Source: an uncultured Alphaproteobacteria bacterium (GTDB lineage: Bacteria; Pseudomonadota; Alphaproteobacteria; RF32; CAG-239). From it: a DNA stretch of 30,007 nt. This document shows, piece after piece, positions 23,097 through 30,007 of the stretch (positions are counted from its first letter, which is position 1; each line of letters opens with the position of its first letter). Position numbers and translations under genes: made by a program. The stretch is from positions 1-30,007 of the forward strand of contig CAJUCZ010000022.1 of assembly GCA_910585375.1 (NCBI GenBank). The letters are read 5' to 3'. The notes below the pieces were generated by a model. That model saw only the letters and a program-made list of their open reading frames with translations. It was not told the DNA's origin and made no database searches.

Positions 23097-25106
23097 CTAG
23101 AGGTAGTCCAGAATTGTGGTTGACATTGCCATTTGCATTACGGCATAAGATGCCTGCAGATTATAAGATGCCAGCAGGGCCAGTGTGGCAGCTTCATCTT
23201 TATCAACTGATTTCAGCGAGGTAATACTGTTTTCCAGATTGGTTTTGACAATCTTTTGGTTTTCTGCCGTCTGATTTAAGATAACCAGATGTGAGTCAAT
23301 TTTAGCCTGAATGGTGTATAAATCGCCGTTGGATTTTGAAGAAGATTTTCCGCTGTTGAAAAGTCCTTCGCTAATTAATGTCAAAGCATTTTCTACCCGA
23401 TCGGCCGTGTTGTCAAAGTCAATGACACCGTCAAAGTCCATGGTCGGATCCAACGCCGTCGTTAAATTGCCCTGTGCAATCTCGCCAAGTGCCCGAAACA
23501 GTTTTTCGAAGGCCGGATCAGCCGCGGTAATGTCCATGGTAATGGATTGGTTTTCGGAAATCCTTTGTTCGGAGCTGAGGTTGCCGCCCTGATAATAAGA
23601 CTCGCTGGTCATGCTCCATTTGCCGTCGGCCGGAAAAGTCTGGGCAGCGCCATTAGCCGGAAAGCGGCTGGTATCAACGGTTACGTACAATTGCGTGCCG
23701 TCATCGCTGATGCCGGTCACCTGAACCTGCGGCGAGATGTTATTGCCGAAACTGTCCATATTAATAACGGAACCGACCGGAAAAGAGGAGCTGAACGTCA
23801 GGTTGCCGCCGTTGGCCAGATCCATGTCTTCGGCAATGCCGCCGTTGGCCAGATCCATGTCTTCGGCAATGCCGCCGTTGGTATCTTCAACGGTGATTGT
23901 TTTTCCGTCTGCCGAAACGGATTTGATGACATAAGCCTTGGCATTCTGTCCGGCGTCCGTTCCTCCGATAACAAGTGTATCTCCGGCACTGAGGCTGTTA
24001 AATGCGCCGTACTGGGTGGCTCTGATTGTGTTGTTGTCGGCGTCAAAAGACAAGTTGCCGGTAGCTTCGGCGCCGGCCGTGACTTTTGTGGTTAAAAAGC
24101 TGCCGCCGTTTGCCGTGATGGTGGCACGGTCGCTCAGGGCGTCATCTCTTTCCAGCGTGATACTGCCGGTTTGCGTGCCGTTAACGTTCCAGCTGGAAAG
24201 CTGTGCGGCGGCGTTGCTCGGGTATTTGACGCTGCTGCCGTTATAATAAGCCTGAAATTCTTCCAGAGTCTGGAACGGGAAGTTAACCGGCGCCTGAGAA
24301 GAGACACCGCCGCCGAATACATATTTGCCGTTGGCAAAAGTGTTCAGGCTGTCAACCATGGCTTTCATGGTGGTAAAAGCCGATTGTTGCAGCTGCTGCA
24401 TTGCCTGATATTGGTCGCCGCTCATCTCATGGGGCTCGCCCATTTTAACGCTGTCGGTGTTCAAAAGTGTAGAAGTGCCGTTGATGGTATAAAGCGGGAA
24501 TTCGAATTTGTTTTTTTCCGTATCAATCGTAAAATCAGCACTCCAGTTGCCATCGGCTTCCATCCGGGTTTTCATGGCGTTCATAACTGCGGCGGCGTTT
24601 TCTTCCGCGGTGTGGTTGCCGGCATCGTCAATGACGGCCTGCAGGTTAATCGGATGTTCAACGCCTGCATATTGCGGGTCGTCATCGACAAAAGTATAGG
24701 TTGTGCCGTTGATTGTCAAAGTTTTGCCGACGTAGTCAGACGGTGTGCCGCTCGTAAAAGTCAGTTCGCCGCCGGTAATGTCGGGATTGATGTTGTTTAA
24801 ATCCATGCCGCTGAAATTGAGCAGCTGTGCTTTGAAATCGTCAATCAGTTTACGAATGGACGAGGTTGCCGTATTCTGTACTTCTACTTCAACATTAAGA
24901 ATATCGTTTGTATTCATAAAGTTCTGCGTGACGTTCAACGAGGCTTCCAGACTGACGATGTTGTAAGCCGACATTCCGTATCCGGCATAGGTCGGGGATT
25001 TTAACCCTGTCGAGGCCTGAAAAGCATACAGATTAAGCTTGTCCCGAATGTTGGCGGACTGGTTGATCATATTCATATAAGTCGAATAAGTAGGAACTCT
25101 GGTCAT
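23097..25106 (-). CDS. flgL: Flagellar hook-filament junction protein FlgL
   Basis: Flagellin-like junction protein (HAP3) of 669 residues, about twice the length of the enterobacterial protein. Conserved coiled-coil ends frame a variable middle. The N-terminus has MINQSANIRDKLNLYAFQAS and the C-terminus NLENSITSLKSVDKDEAATL followed by SYNLQASYAVMQMA. The middle (about 130-540) is beta-rich and Gly/Thr/Asp-rich, with TLTINGTTYTF-type strands, presumably surface-exposed. It contains a 33-bp in-frame tandem duplication (GGIAEDMDLAN twice). It follows flgK by 14 bases in the flgI operon. FlgL rather than flagellin, because of its place after flgK and the FlgL-type C-terminus. Confidence 0.9.
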   Translation of the reverse strand: MTRVPTYSTYMNMINQSANIRDKLNLYAFQASTGLKSPTYAGYGMSAYNIVSLEASLNVTQNFMNTNDILNVEVEVQNTATSSIRKLIDDFKAQLLNFSGMDLNNINPDITGGELTFTSGTPSDYVGKTLTINGTTYTFVDDDPQYAGVEHPINLQAVIDDAGNHTAEENAAAVMNAMKTRMEADGNWSADFTIDTEKNKFEFPLYTINGTSTLLNTDSVKMGEPHEMSGDQYQAMQQLQQSAFTTMKAMVDSLNTFANGKYVFGGGVSSQAPVNFPFQTLEEFQAYYNGSSVKYPSNAAAQLSSWNVNGTQTGSITLERDDALSDRATITANGGSFLTTKVTAGAEATGNLSFDADNNTIRATQYGAFNSLSAGDTLVIGGTDAGQNAKAYVIKSVSADGKTITVEDTNGGIAEDMDLANGGIAEDMDLANGGNLTFSSSFPVGSVINMDSFGNNISPQVQVTGISDDGTQLYVTVDTSRFPANGAAQTFPADGKWSMTSESYYQGGNLSSEQRISENQSITMDITAADPAFEKLFRALGEIAQGNLTTALDPTMDFDGVIDFDNTADRVENALTLISEGLFNSGKSSSKSNGDLYTIQAKIDSHLVILNQTAENQKIVKTNLENSITSLKSVDKDEAATLALLASYNLQASYAVMQMAMSTTILDYL
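23805..23880. repeat. 33-bp in-frame tandem repeat inside flgL
   Basis: 23805-23837 and 23838-23870 are identical, followed by 10 bases of a third copy. The unit encodes 11 residues, seen as GGIAEDMDLAN twice. Perfect identity means a recent slippage event. Copy number could vary between cells without breaking the frame, in the exposed variable region. Confidence 0.95.
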
Positions 25107-25120
25107 GATACAAACTCCTT

Positions 25121-27295
25121 TTATACAATATCTAACAGCATATCCATGATTTCTTTGGATGCCGTAAATGCTTTGGCGCAGGCAGCATAGGTCTGCTGAA
25201 AAATAATCATCTGAGAAAGCTCCTGATCAACGTCAACGCCGCTGATTTGTGCTTCTTTGGTGGCGATGGAAGACGTCAGCGTCTGTTGGTAAGTCAGTGC
25301 TTCATCGTAGCTCAGCGCCTGAGAGGCAATGTTGCCGACAAAGGTTGAGGCATAGTTGGCCAAGGTCGTGTTTGTTTTGGCAATTGATCCGGACTGGGCA
25401 AAAGTCTGCGAATCTGAAAAAACTTTTGACATGGCGTTGGCAATATTGTTTGTTGCCGGGTTTTGCTCATATTTTCCGGAAGTCGGGTTAAATTCCGGCG
25501 TTCCGCCGGCAATTTGTTCCGGGCTGACTTTCAGGTCTTCGCGCACGCTCAGCGAGCCTGCCATACCGCAATTTGAAACGTCGAGGCCAATCCTTTCCAT
25601 AAAACCGCTTTGCGGAACGGTTGTTTCGCTGATTTCAAGCTGGCTGCCGGTCACGTCTTCAATCCGGAGCATAAAGCCGTCGCCGTTCGGTATCAGCGAA
25701 GCGCGGATGTTTTCGTTAATGTCCGGATTAGAGTTAATCTTGTCAACAATCGATTGCAATGAATCGTTCGGATATATCTCAATGTTGCCGAAGTTCAGGC
25801 CGTGATTCTGGTCGGAAAAGCTGAGGGTGATTGTGTTCTTTACGCCCAGATTGGCATTTTTGCTCAGGACTTTTGAGTCATAAATCGAATCGTTGCTGTT
25901 GCTGTCAAAAAAGTCGTTCAGCCCGAAGAAGCTTGAAAAACCTTCAAATGTCCGGTCATAAGAACCGTCGGCATTGCCGTCAAAACTGATAACGGCGTTC
26001 TGCTGGGTGCTGCCCGGCGTTGAGAGCGCTTCATCCATAATGCTGATGGAATAGTTACTGTCACCGGTGTCTATAACCAGCTGGCCTTTATTGTCAAAGC
26101 TGACGGTTGCCTGCGGGAGATTGCCGCCGTCGGCATCGTTCAGCCAGGTTTGAATTTGGGCTGCCATTTCGTCAAGCGTGCCTTCGGTAAAGTTTATCCG
26201 GCCCCGCAGCGTATCGGTCGCAACCTGATTGCCGTCCTGATCAAAGATAATAAACCGCACATCGCCCTGATCAAGCCGGATGCTCTGGTTGGCCGTGTCA
26301 ATAAATTCTCTGGTGCCGGTGAGGGTTGACGGCGTGTTCGGGTAGGCCGTTCCCTGATTGTGAACGTTGTTAATCTGCTCTTTCAAAACGCCGGCCAGCT
26401 CGTCAAGCTGCGATTGCAAAGAAGGCAGGCTTTCATCGCGGACTTCAATCAGGCCTTTGATTTTGCCGCCGCGGATTTTGGACGTGATATCTTCGCCGTC
26501 CAGATAAATGCCGCCGATTGAACCGCCGGCGTAAGTTGACGAGGCGCTGGCCTGAGCAATCGCGCTGTGAGAAAGGTGATGCGGATCTTTGTCCAACAAG
26601 GTTTCGCCGCCCGAAGTCTGGATAACAATGGCGCCGTTGTCGCGTTTGAAATAGGTGATGTCAATATATTCGCTCAGTTCACGCAGAGCCGCATCGCGTT
26701 GGTCTTCCAGATCTGCGGTGCCATCGTAACCCAAGACATTGTATTTGACAATCTTGTCGTTCAGTTCGTCCAACTGGTCAAGCAGTTTGTTGATTGATTC
26801 CACGCTGTCACGGATTTCCATATCGGCATCACCGCGCAGTTTTTGGATTTCGGAAGAAATCGAGTTCAGGCGGGAGGTTACTGTATCGGCGGCAGTCAGA
26901 AGGCTGTAGCGTCCGGCCGAAGATGTGACGTCTGTGGCAAAAGTATCAAAATATTTTTGCAGATTGGAGACATTGGCGGCAATTGAGTTGTCGCTTTGCG
27001 GCGTGCCGAGCAGGATTTCCGCTTTGGCAAAATAGTCTGTTTTTGCACTCAGCGCACCGGAAGAGGTGTTGGAGGACAAATAGCTCTTCAGCAGGCCTTC
27101 ATCAAAAGCTCTGGTCGTTCCGTTAAAAGTTACGCCGACGCTGGTTCCCGCCAGCACCAGATTTTTCTGATTGCCGATTTTGCGGGAATATCCCACCGTA
27201 TCTGCGTTGGCAACGTTGCGGCTGATGACTTCAAGCTGCGACTGCGCAACTTTCATTCCGCTCAACGATGTTTGTAATCCTGCAATAAACCCCAT
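25121..27295 (-). CDS. flgK: Flagellar hook-associated protein FlgK
   Basis: First junction protein between hook and filament (HAP1), 724 residues, long for the family. The N-terminus has the rod/hook/HAP signature SQLEVISRNVANADTVGYSRK (about 19-39, key residues N29, N31, T34, Y37), the Gly-Tyr-Ser-Arg being typical of FlgK. The C-terminus is the conserved helix with SGVDVDQELSQMIIFQQTYAA (key residues V, D, E, L, Q, Y) ending MDMLLDIV. The large middle is beta-rich. It lies 10 bases after flgN and 14 before flgL. Secreted by the flagellar export apparatus, so no signal peptide is expected or seen. Confidence 0.95.
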   Translation of the reverse strand: MGFIAGLQTSLSGMKVAQSQLEVISRNVANADTVGYSRKIGNQKNLVLAGTSVGVTFNGTTRAFDEGLLKSYLSSNTSSGALSAKTDYFAKAEILLGTPQSDNSIAANVSNLQKYFDTFATDVTSSAGRYSLLTAADTVTSRLNSISSEIQKLRGDADMEIRDSVESINKLLDQLDELNDKIVKYNVLGYDGTADLEDQRDAALRELSEYIDITYFKRDNGAIVIQTSGGETLLDKDPHHLSHSAIAQASASSTYAGGSIGGIYLDGEDITSKIRGGKIKGLIEVRDESLPSLQSQLDELAGVLKEQINNVHNQGTAYPNTPSTLTGTREFIDTANQSIRLDQGDVRFIIFDQDGNQVATDTLRGRINFTEGTLDEMAAQIQTWLNDADGGNLPQATVSFDNKGQLVIDTGDSNYSISIMDEALSTPGSTQQNAVISFDGNADGSYDRTFEGFSSFFGLNDFFDSNSNDSIYDSKVLSKNANLGVKNTITLSFSDQNHGLNFGNIEIYPNDSLQSIVDKINSNPDINENIRASLIPNGDGFMLRIEDVTGSQLEISETTVPQSGFMERIGLDVSNCGMAGSLSVREDLKVSPEQIAGGTPEFNPTSGKYEQNPATNNIANAMSKVFSDSQTFAQSGSIAKTNTTLANYASTFVGNIASQALSYDEALTYQQTLTSSIATKEAQISGVDVDQELSQMIIFQQTYAACAKAFTASKEIMDMLLDIV

Positions 27296-27305
27296 GTCTT
27301 TTCTC

Positions 27306-27761
27306 CTATAAAGTCCTGTTTATAGATAAGGCATTACTGTTGTTGTCCAGAGGCGAGTACTTTCCCTGGCTGCCGTAAGAGGTGGAATTGGTATTGTTAT
27401 TCATTTTTACCAGATTGACCACCGTGTCCATTACCATTTTGCTGGTTTGCATTTTGGCTTTTAATAATTGTTCATTGTCTTTCAGCAAGGCATCCAAATC
27501 GGTTGCTGCTGTCTTGAGGGTTGTGCGCGCTTCCGGCTCAATATCTTTCAGGTGTTCCTGATTTTTGATAAAAAACGCCGTCATATTGCGATAGGCCGTT
27601 ACCAGCTGCACTTTTTGCTGGTAAAGTTCGGATACTTTCTTAACGTCATAAGCTTCCAGAGCCGCATTTTCGGCTTTCAGCAGCTCGGAAAAACTGCCGA
27701 TAATCTCGCAAAAGTCACTGACTTTGTTTTGCAAAATGTCTTTATCAGTCATGTTTTCCAT
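27306..27761 (-). CDS. flgN: FlgN-family export chaperone (FlbY-like)
   Basis: Cytoplasmic helical protein of 151 residues, placed directly before flgK and flgL, whose products FlgN-type chaperones bind before export. It is mostly heptad-rich helix (FCEIIGSFSELLKAENAAL, then YQQKVQLVTAYRNMTAF). The polar tail ends with NSNALSINRTL and contains YGSQGKYSP, as in alphaproteobacterial FlgN/FlbY proteins as I remember them. AAGGA upstream supports the start. The gap to flgJ is two bases. Sequence conservation in this family is low, so context carries much of the call. Confidence 0.8.
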   Translation of the reverse strand: MENMTDKDILQNKVSDFCEIIGSFSELLKAENAALEAYDVKKVSELYQQKVQLVTAYRNMTAFFIKNQEHLKDIEPEARTTLKTAATDLDALLKDNEQLLKAKMQTSKMVMDTVVNLVKMNNNTNSTSYGSQGKYSPLDNNSNALSINRTL

Positions 27762-27763
27762 GG

Positions 27764-28090
27764 TTATTTTCCTTCTATATATCCCTGAGACTGCATTTCC
27801 TGCATCTCGATAATTGAACGCATAATGTCGTCTTTAACGCCAACGCTGCCGGTTTTGGCCATTTGTTTGCCGTATTCGTTCAACAGCAGGGAGCGGTACA
27901 TTCTTTCGGCATTGCCGCCGCCGAACATGCCGTCAGTCGAAACGCCTTCGTACATTGATTCCATCATTCTGGAGATGAAGAAGGCTTCAAAATCTTCCGC
28001 CGTGTCGGCAATTTTTGCCTTGTCAGCCTGTGACAGGTTCATTCCCTGCGGCATCATTGCGGTCATGCTGTTTACACTCGTCAGGTTCAT
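27764..28090 (-). CDS. flgJ: Rod-binding protein FlgJ (N-terminal domain only; CheL-type)
   Basis: Protein of 108 residues corresponding to the rod-binding domain of FlgJ. Visible signature: DFEAFFISRMMESMY (about 33-47), then GGGNAERMYRSLLLNEYGKQMAK. The muramidase domain fused to this part in enterobacteria is absent, as usual for Alphaproteobacteria, where a separate hydrolase opens the cell wall for the rod. It starts one base after the flgI stop and is followed by flgN after two bases, so translation is probably coupled. Confidence 0.92.
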   Translation of the reverse strand: MNLTSVNSMTAMMPQGMNLSQADKAKIADTAEDFEAFFISRMMESMYEGVSTDGMFGGGNAERMYRSLLLNEYGKQMAKTGSVGVKDDIMRSIIEMQEMQSQGYIEGK

Positions 28091-28091
28091 C

Positions 28092-29222
28092 TTAAATCAC
28101 CTCGATGTCGGCTTGCAGCGCTCCGCTGGCTTTGACTGCCTGCAGAATACTGATTAAATCTCGCGGGGTTACACCTAGGGCATTAAGGCCGTTAACCAGT
28201 TCTTGGAGGTTAACCCCTGTTTCTAAAACACTGAGTTTGCTGTCCACACTTTCGTTGATATCAATGGCGGTATTGACGCCGACAACGGTTTCGCCGTTGG
28301 AAAACGGCAGCGGTTGGGACACAAACGGAATTTCGGTAATCCGGATTGTCAGGTTGCCCTGAGCAATGGCAAGGCGGTTGATTTTAACGTCTTTGCCAAT
28401 GACAATAATGCCGGAGTTTTCGTCAATGACAACTTTGGCCAGCTGGTCCGGTTCAACACGGATTTGCTCGACTTTGGTCATCAAGTCAACAACCTTGTCG
28501 GCGTATTCTTCCGGAATTTCAAGCGTAATGGTGGCCGGGTCAATGGAGTTGGCAATGTTGGTGCCAAGTTGGGCATTAATCGCATCTGCCACGCGGCGTG
28601 AGGTTGTAAAGTCCGGATTGCGCAGGGCAATCTGAATGGAATCCAAGCTGTTTAAGGCAAAAGGAATTTCATTTTCAACAATGGCGCCGTTGGCAATCCG
28701 TCCGGATGTCGGTACGCCTTTATTAATGCTTTCCGTAGCACCGCGGGCGCTGACGGCATTAACTGCTACTTGTCCCTGAGCCAGAGCATAGACCTCGCCG
28801 TTGGCACCGACCAGCGGTGTGGCAAGCAATGTGCCGCCCTGCAGATTTTTGGCATCGCCGATGGCACTGACCATAACGTCAATCCGGCTTCCCTGACGGG
28901 CAAATGCTGGCAAGTTGGCGGTTACCATGACGGCTGCCACGTTTTTGGCCTTAATCTGGCCGCCGCGGGCGTTAATCCCAATCTGGTCAAGCATGGAAAT
29001 CAGGCTTTCCTTGGTAAAATCAACGGATTTGATATTGTCTCCGGTGCCGTTTAACCCAACTACCAGACCGTAACCGACCAGCTGGTTGTCGCGTACGCCT
29101 TCGAAATCGGCAATGTCTTTGATCCGAGAAACGCCATAGGCCGGCGAAACTGCGTAAAATGCCGAAAACAGGCAGCCAGCAATCAAAAAAGCAGATAATT
29201 TTTTCAGCGAACCGGTGTTCAT
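28092..29222 (-). CDS. flgI: Flagellar P-ring protein FlgI
   Basis: Periplasmic protein of 376 residues that forms the ring around the rod in the peptidoglycan layer. A signal peptide covers about residues 1-30 (ends PAYG). The mature protein begins with the family signature VSRIKDIADFEGVRDNQLVG, then GLVVGLNGTGD. The C-terminal segment TPRDLISILQAVKASGALQA is also typical. GGGGA upstream of the ATG supports the start. It is first in the operon flgI-flgJ-flgN-flgK-flgL, with an RpoN promoter about 45-60 bases upstream. flgA and flgH, frequent neighbours, are not here. Confidence 0.97.
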   Translation of the reverse strand: MNTGSLKKLSAFLIAGCLFSAFYAVSPAYGVSRIKDIADFEGVRDNQLVGYGLVVGLNGTGDNIKSVDFTKESLISMLDQIGINARGGQIKAKNVAAVMVTANLPAFARQGSRIDVMVSAIGDAKNLQGGTLLATPLVGANGEVYALAQGQVAVNAVSARGATESINKGVPTSGRIANGAIVENEIPFALNSLDSIQIALRNPDFTTSRRVADAINAQLGTNIANSIDPATITLEIPEEYADKVVDLMTKVEQIRVEPDQLAKVVIDENSGIIVIGKDVKINRLAIAQGNLTIRITEIPFVSQPLPFSNGETVVGVNTAIDINESVDSKLSVLETGVNLQELVNGLNALGVTPRDLISILQAVKASGALQADIEVI

Positions 29223-29265
29223 ATTAATTTCCCCAACAGGTTTTAATTATTCTTGCGGATTAATA

Positions 29266-29281
29266 TGCAAATCCCGTGCCA
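29266..29281 (-). promoter_or_regulatory. RpoN (sigma-54) -24/-12 promoter of the flgI operon
   Basis: On the minus strand the sequence is TGGCACGGGATTTGCA. GG and GC are separated by exactly 10 bases, and both elements match the consensus TGGCAC-N5-TTGC fully. The start of transcription would be about 29254, a leader of roughly 30 bases before flgI. An enhancer-binding activator of FlbD type is expected upstream; its site cannot be proven, but the GCCGG/CCGGC inverted repeat at about 29282-29295 is nearby. Confidence 0.88.
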
Positions 29282-29323
29282 GCCGGAAGGCCGGCAGCCA
29301 TCGACTGGAGGCAATGTGCCGCA

Positions 29324-29345
29324 GAGACCGCGTTGCTATGGCGGG
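29324..29345 (+). repeat. Dispersed 22-bp repeat, copy 2
   Basis: GAGACCGC-G-TTGCTATGGCGGG (22 bases), 21 of 22 identical to 22978-22999 and in the same orientation. It lies about 45 bases upstream of the RpoN promoter, between the flgI operon and the terminator of the second Cys-rich gene. Together the two copies flank the whole operon. Confidence 0.7.
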
Positions 29346-29375
29346 GTTTTGTGTGGAAGTTTGCTTAAACAGAAA

Positions 29376-29402
29376 GCCCCTTTGTCTGGAAGACAAAGGG
29401 GC
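29376..29402 (-). terminator. Intrinsic terminator of the second Cys-rich gene
   Basis: GCCCCTTTGTCT (29376-29387) and AGACAAAGGGGC (29391-29402) form a perfect 12-bp stem with a 3-base loop. On the minus strand it is followed by TTTCTGTTT. It lies about 20 bases past the stop at 29424. Confidence 0.9.
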
Positions 29403-29423
29403 AGTGAGAAAGGTTAGTATATT

Positions 29424-30007
29424 TTACCAAAAATGATCTGTGCCGCTTGAATTGCAAGGTTCGTTGTAAGCAATGCCATCTGTATATCCCATGTATCTAT
29501 GTGCGGTAGAGGAAGAGCAATCGATTGAGGCAGCTTGACAGTCGGATTTTGATTGATAAGTGGGTCCGCCACCACCCCATACAAAAAGATAAAATCGATC
29601 ATCGTTCTTTTTATATTCGCCTGTATCTTTATTGTAACAACCTGTTGCAGCCCAGCAACCTTGCAGGTATTCTCCATCTTTTATACAATATCTGCCATCG
29701 CTGCACTGTGACTGGCCTGAATTATTATCGCAGTCACCGTATTGACTGTAGTTCTCTCTATACCTGACCCACGGATTAGCCGGGGGCGGCGGAGCAGACT
29801 TGCAGGAAGTGCACTTACCGCAAGAGTTCGTGGAAGCACAGCCGTAAGAGCATGATTTTGATGTTACGGAACAATCGGAATTATATTGACATTCATAGCA
29901 TCCGGAACCGCATTCGGTAGAAGAAATCCGTGTTGATACATAATTACCTGTACAGGAAACGCCGCCTTTTGTTCCGGAACGGCAAGTATCGGAACATGAA
30001 TAGCAGC
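29424..30007 (-). CDS. Cysteine-rich repeat protein, C-terminal part (cut by the window end)
   Basis: The frame is open from the window edge to a TAA at 29424-29426, giving 193 residues without an N-terminus; no start is visible. The visible part begins CYSCSDTCRSGTKGG. It includes SSTECGSGCYECQYNSDC, the same spacing as SSTGCGETCYVCRYGNDC in the protein at 11413-12534. A CGKCTSCKSAPPPPANP linker follows. The last 110 residues are different: less Cys, many aromatic and Asn/Gly residues (YLFVWGGGG, ending GTDHFW). The domain plan Cys modules, Pro linker, terminal domain parallels the first protein. It is probably exported and disulfide-rich. A terminator follows. The terminal domain may be the functional head; no family recognised. 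Confidence 0.8.
   Translation of the reverse strand, partial: CYSCSDTCRSGTKGGVSCTGNYVSTRISSTECGSGCYECQYNSDCSVTSKSCSYGCASTNSCGKCTSCKSAPPPPANPWVRYRENYSQYGDCDNNSGQSQCSDGRYCIKDGEYLQGCWAATGCYNKDTGEYKKNDDRFYLFVWGGGGPTYQSKSDCQAASIDCSSSTAHRYMGYTDGIAYNEPCNSSGTDHFW

Noticed and set aside
1..30007. CRISPR array
   Set aside because: No regularly spaced repeats with unique spacers; the only tandem repeat is the 33-bp in-frame unit in flgL.

Overview
The window looks like chromosome of a flagellated, probably host-associated alphaproteobacterium. CckA, MipZ, a DUF6476-RluD-RpoH block, an Hda-like protein with a clamp-binding N-terminus and an RpoN promoter in front of flgI all point to Alphaproteobacteria. 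tRNA-His has the canonical encoded G-1 with C73. Many Rhizobiales, Rhodobacterales and Caulobacterales have lost this pair, so a Rhodospirillales-like or other early-branching lineage is more likely (inference). Base composition looks mid-range.

Layout. 1-487: gene-free, almost pure purine tract (pyrimidine-rich on the strand of the adjacent hda transcript). 488-8678, all minus strand and tightly packed: pgm, a secreted GH114-like protein, fliQ, fliR, flhB, cckA, hda. This joins sugar-phosphate metabolism, the flagellar export gate, the cell-cycle kinase and replication control. 8804-10857, minus: a SPOR-domain D-Ala-D-Ala carboxypeptidase followed by mipZ (cell wall and division-site placement). 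10998-11074: tRNA-His on plus, then a terminator. 11413-12534, minus: an exported Cys-rich protein with its own promoter and terminator. 12670-19312, minus: a VirD4/TraG coupling ATPase preceded by four genes I do not recognise, two of them paralogous membrane proteins. It ends in a 20-bp perfect inverted-repeat terminator, and no other type IV secretion gene is visible. 19322-21624: DUF6476 (minus) divergent from rluD and rpoH (plus).

21625-22673 is about 1 kb without a convincing gene, yet rich in structure: two hairpins after rpoH, a pyrimidine-rich tract, a 16-bp inverted repeat, and then a promoter-like site, a cruciform-like fold and an intrinsic terminator placed just before the ribosome binding site of a small HTH-like gene. 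This is the best candidate for an undescribed element: a structured RNA or attenuator leader, or a palindromic mobile element.

23097-29222, minus: flgI, flgJ, flgN, flgK, flgL as one operon under a textbook RpoN promoter, flanked by two near-identical 22-bp repeats. 29424-30007: the 3' part of a second Cys-rich protein sharing a module with the first.

The two flagellar blocks supply the export gate (FliQ, FliR, FlhB), the P-ring and rod-binding protein (FlgI, FlgJ) and the hook-filament junction with its chaperone (FlgK, FlgL, FlgN). CckA, MipZ, Hda and RpoH form a scattered set of cell-cycle and stress regulators. The coupling-protein cluster and the two Cys-rich exported proteins are the accessory part of the window.
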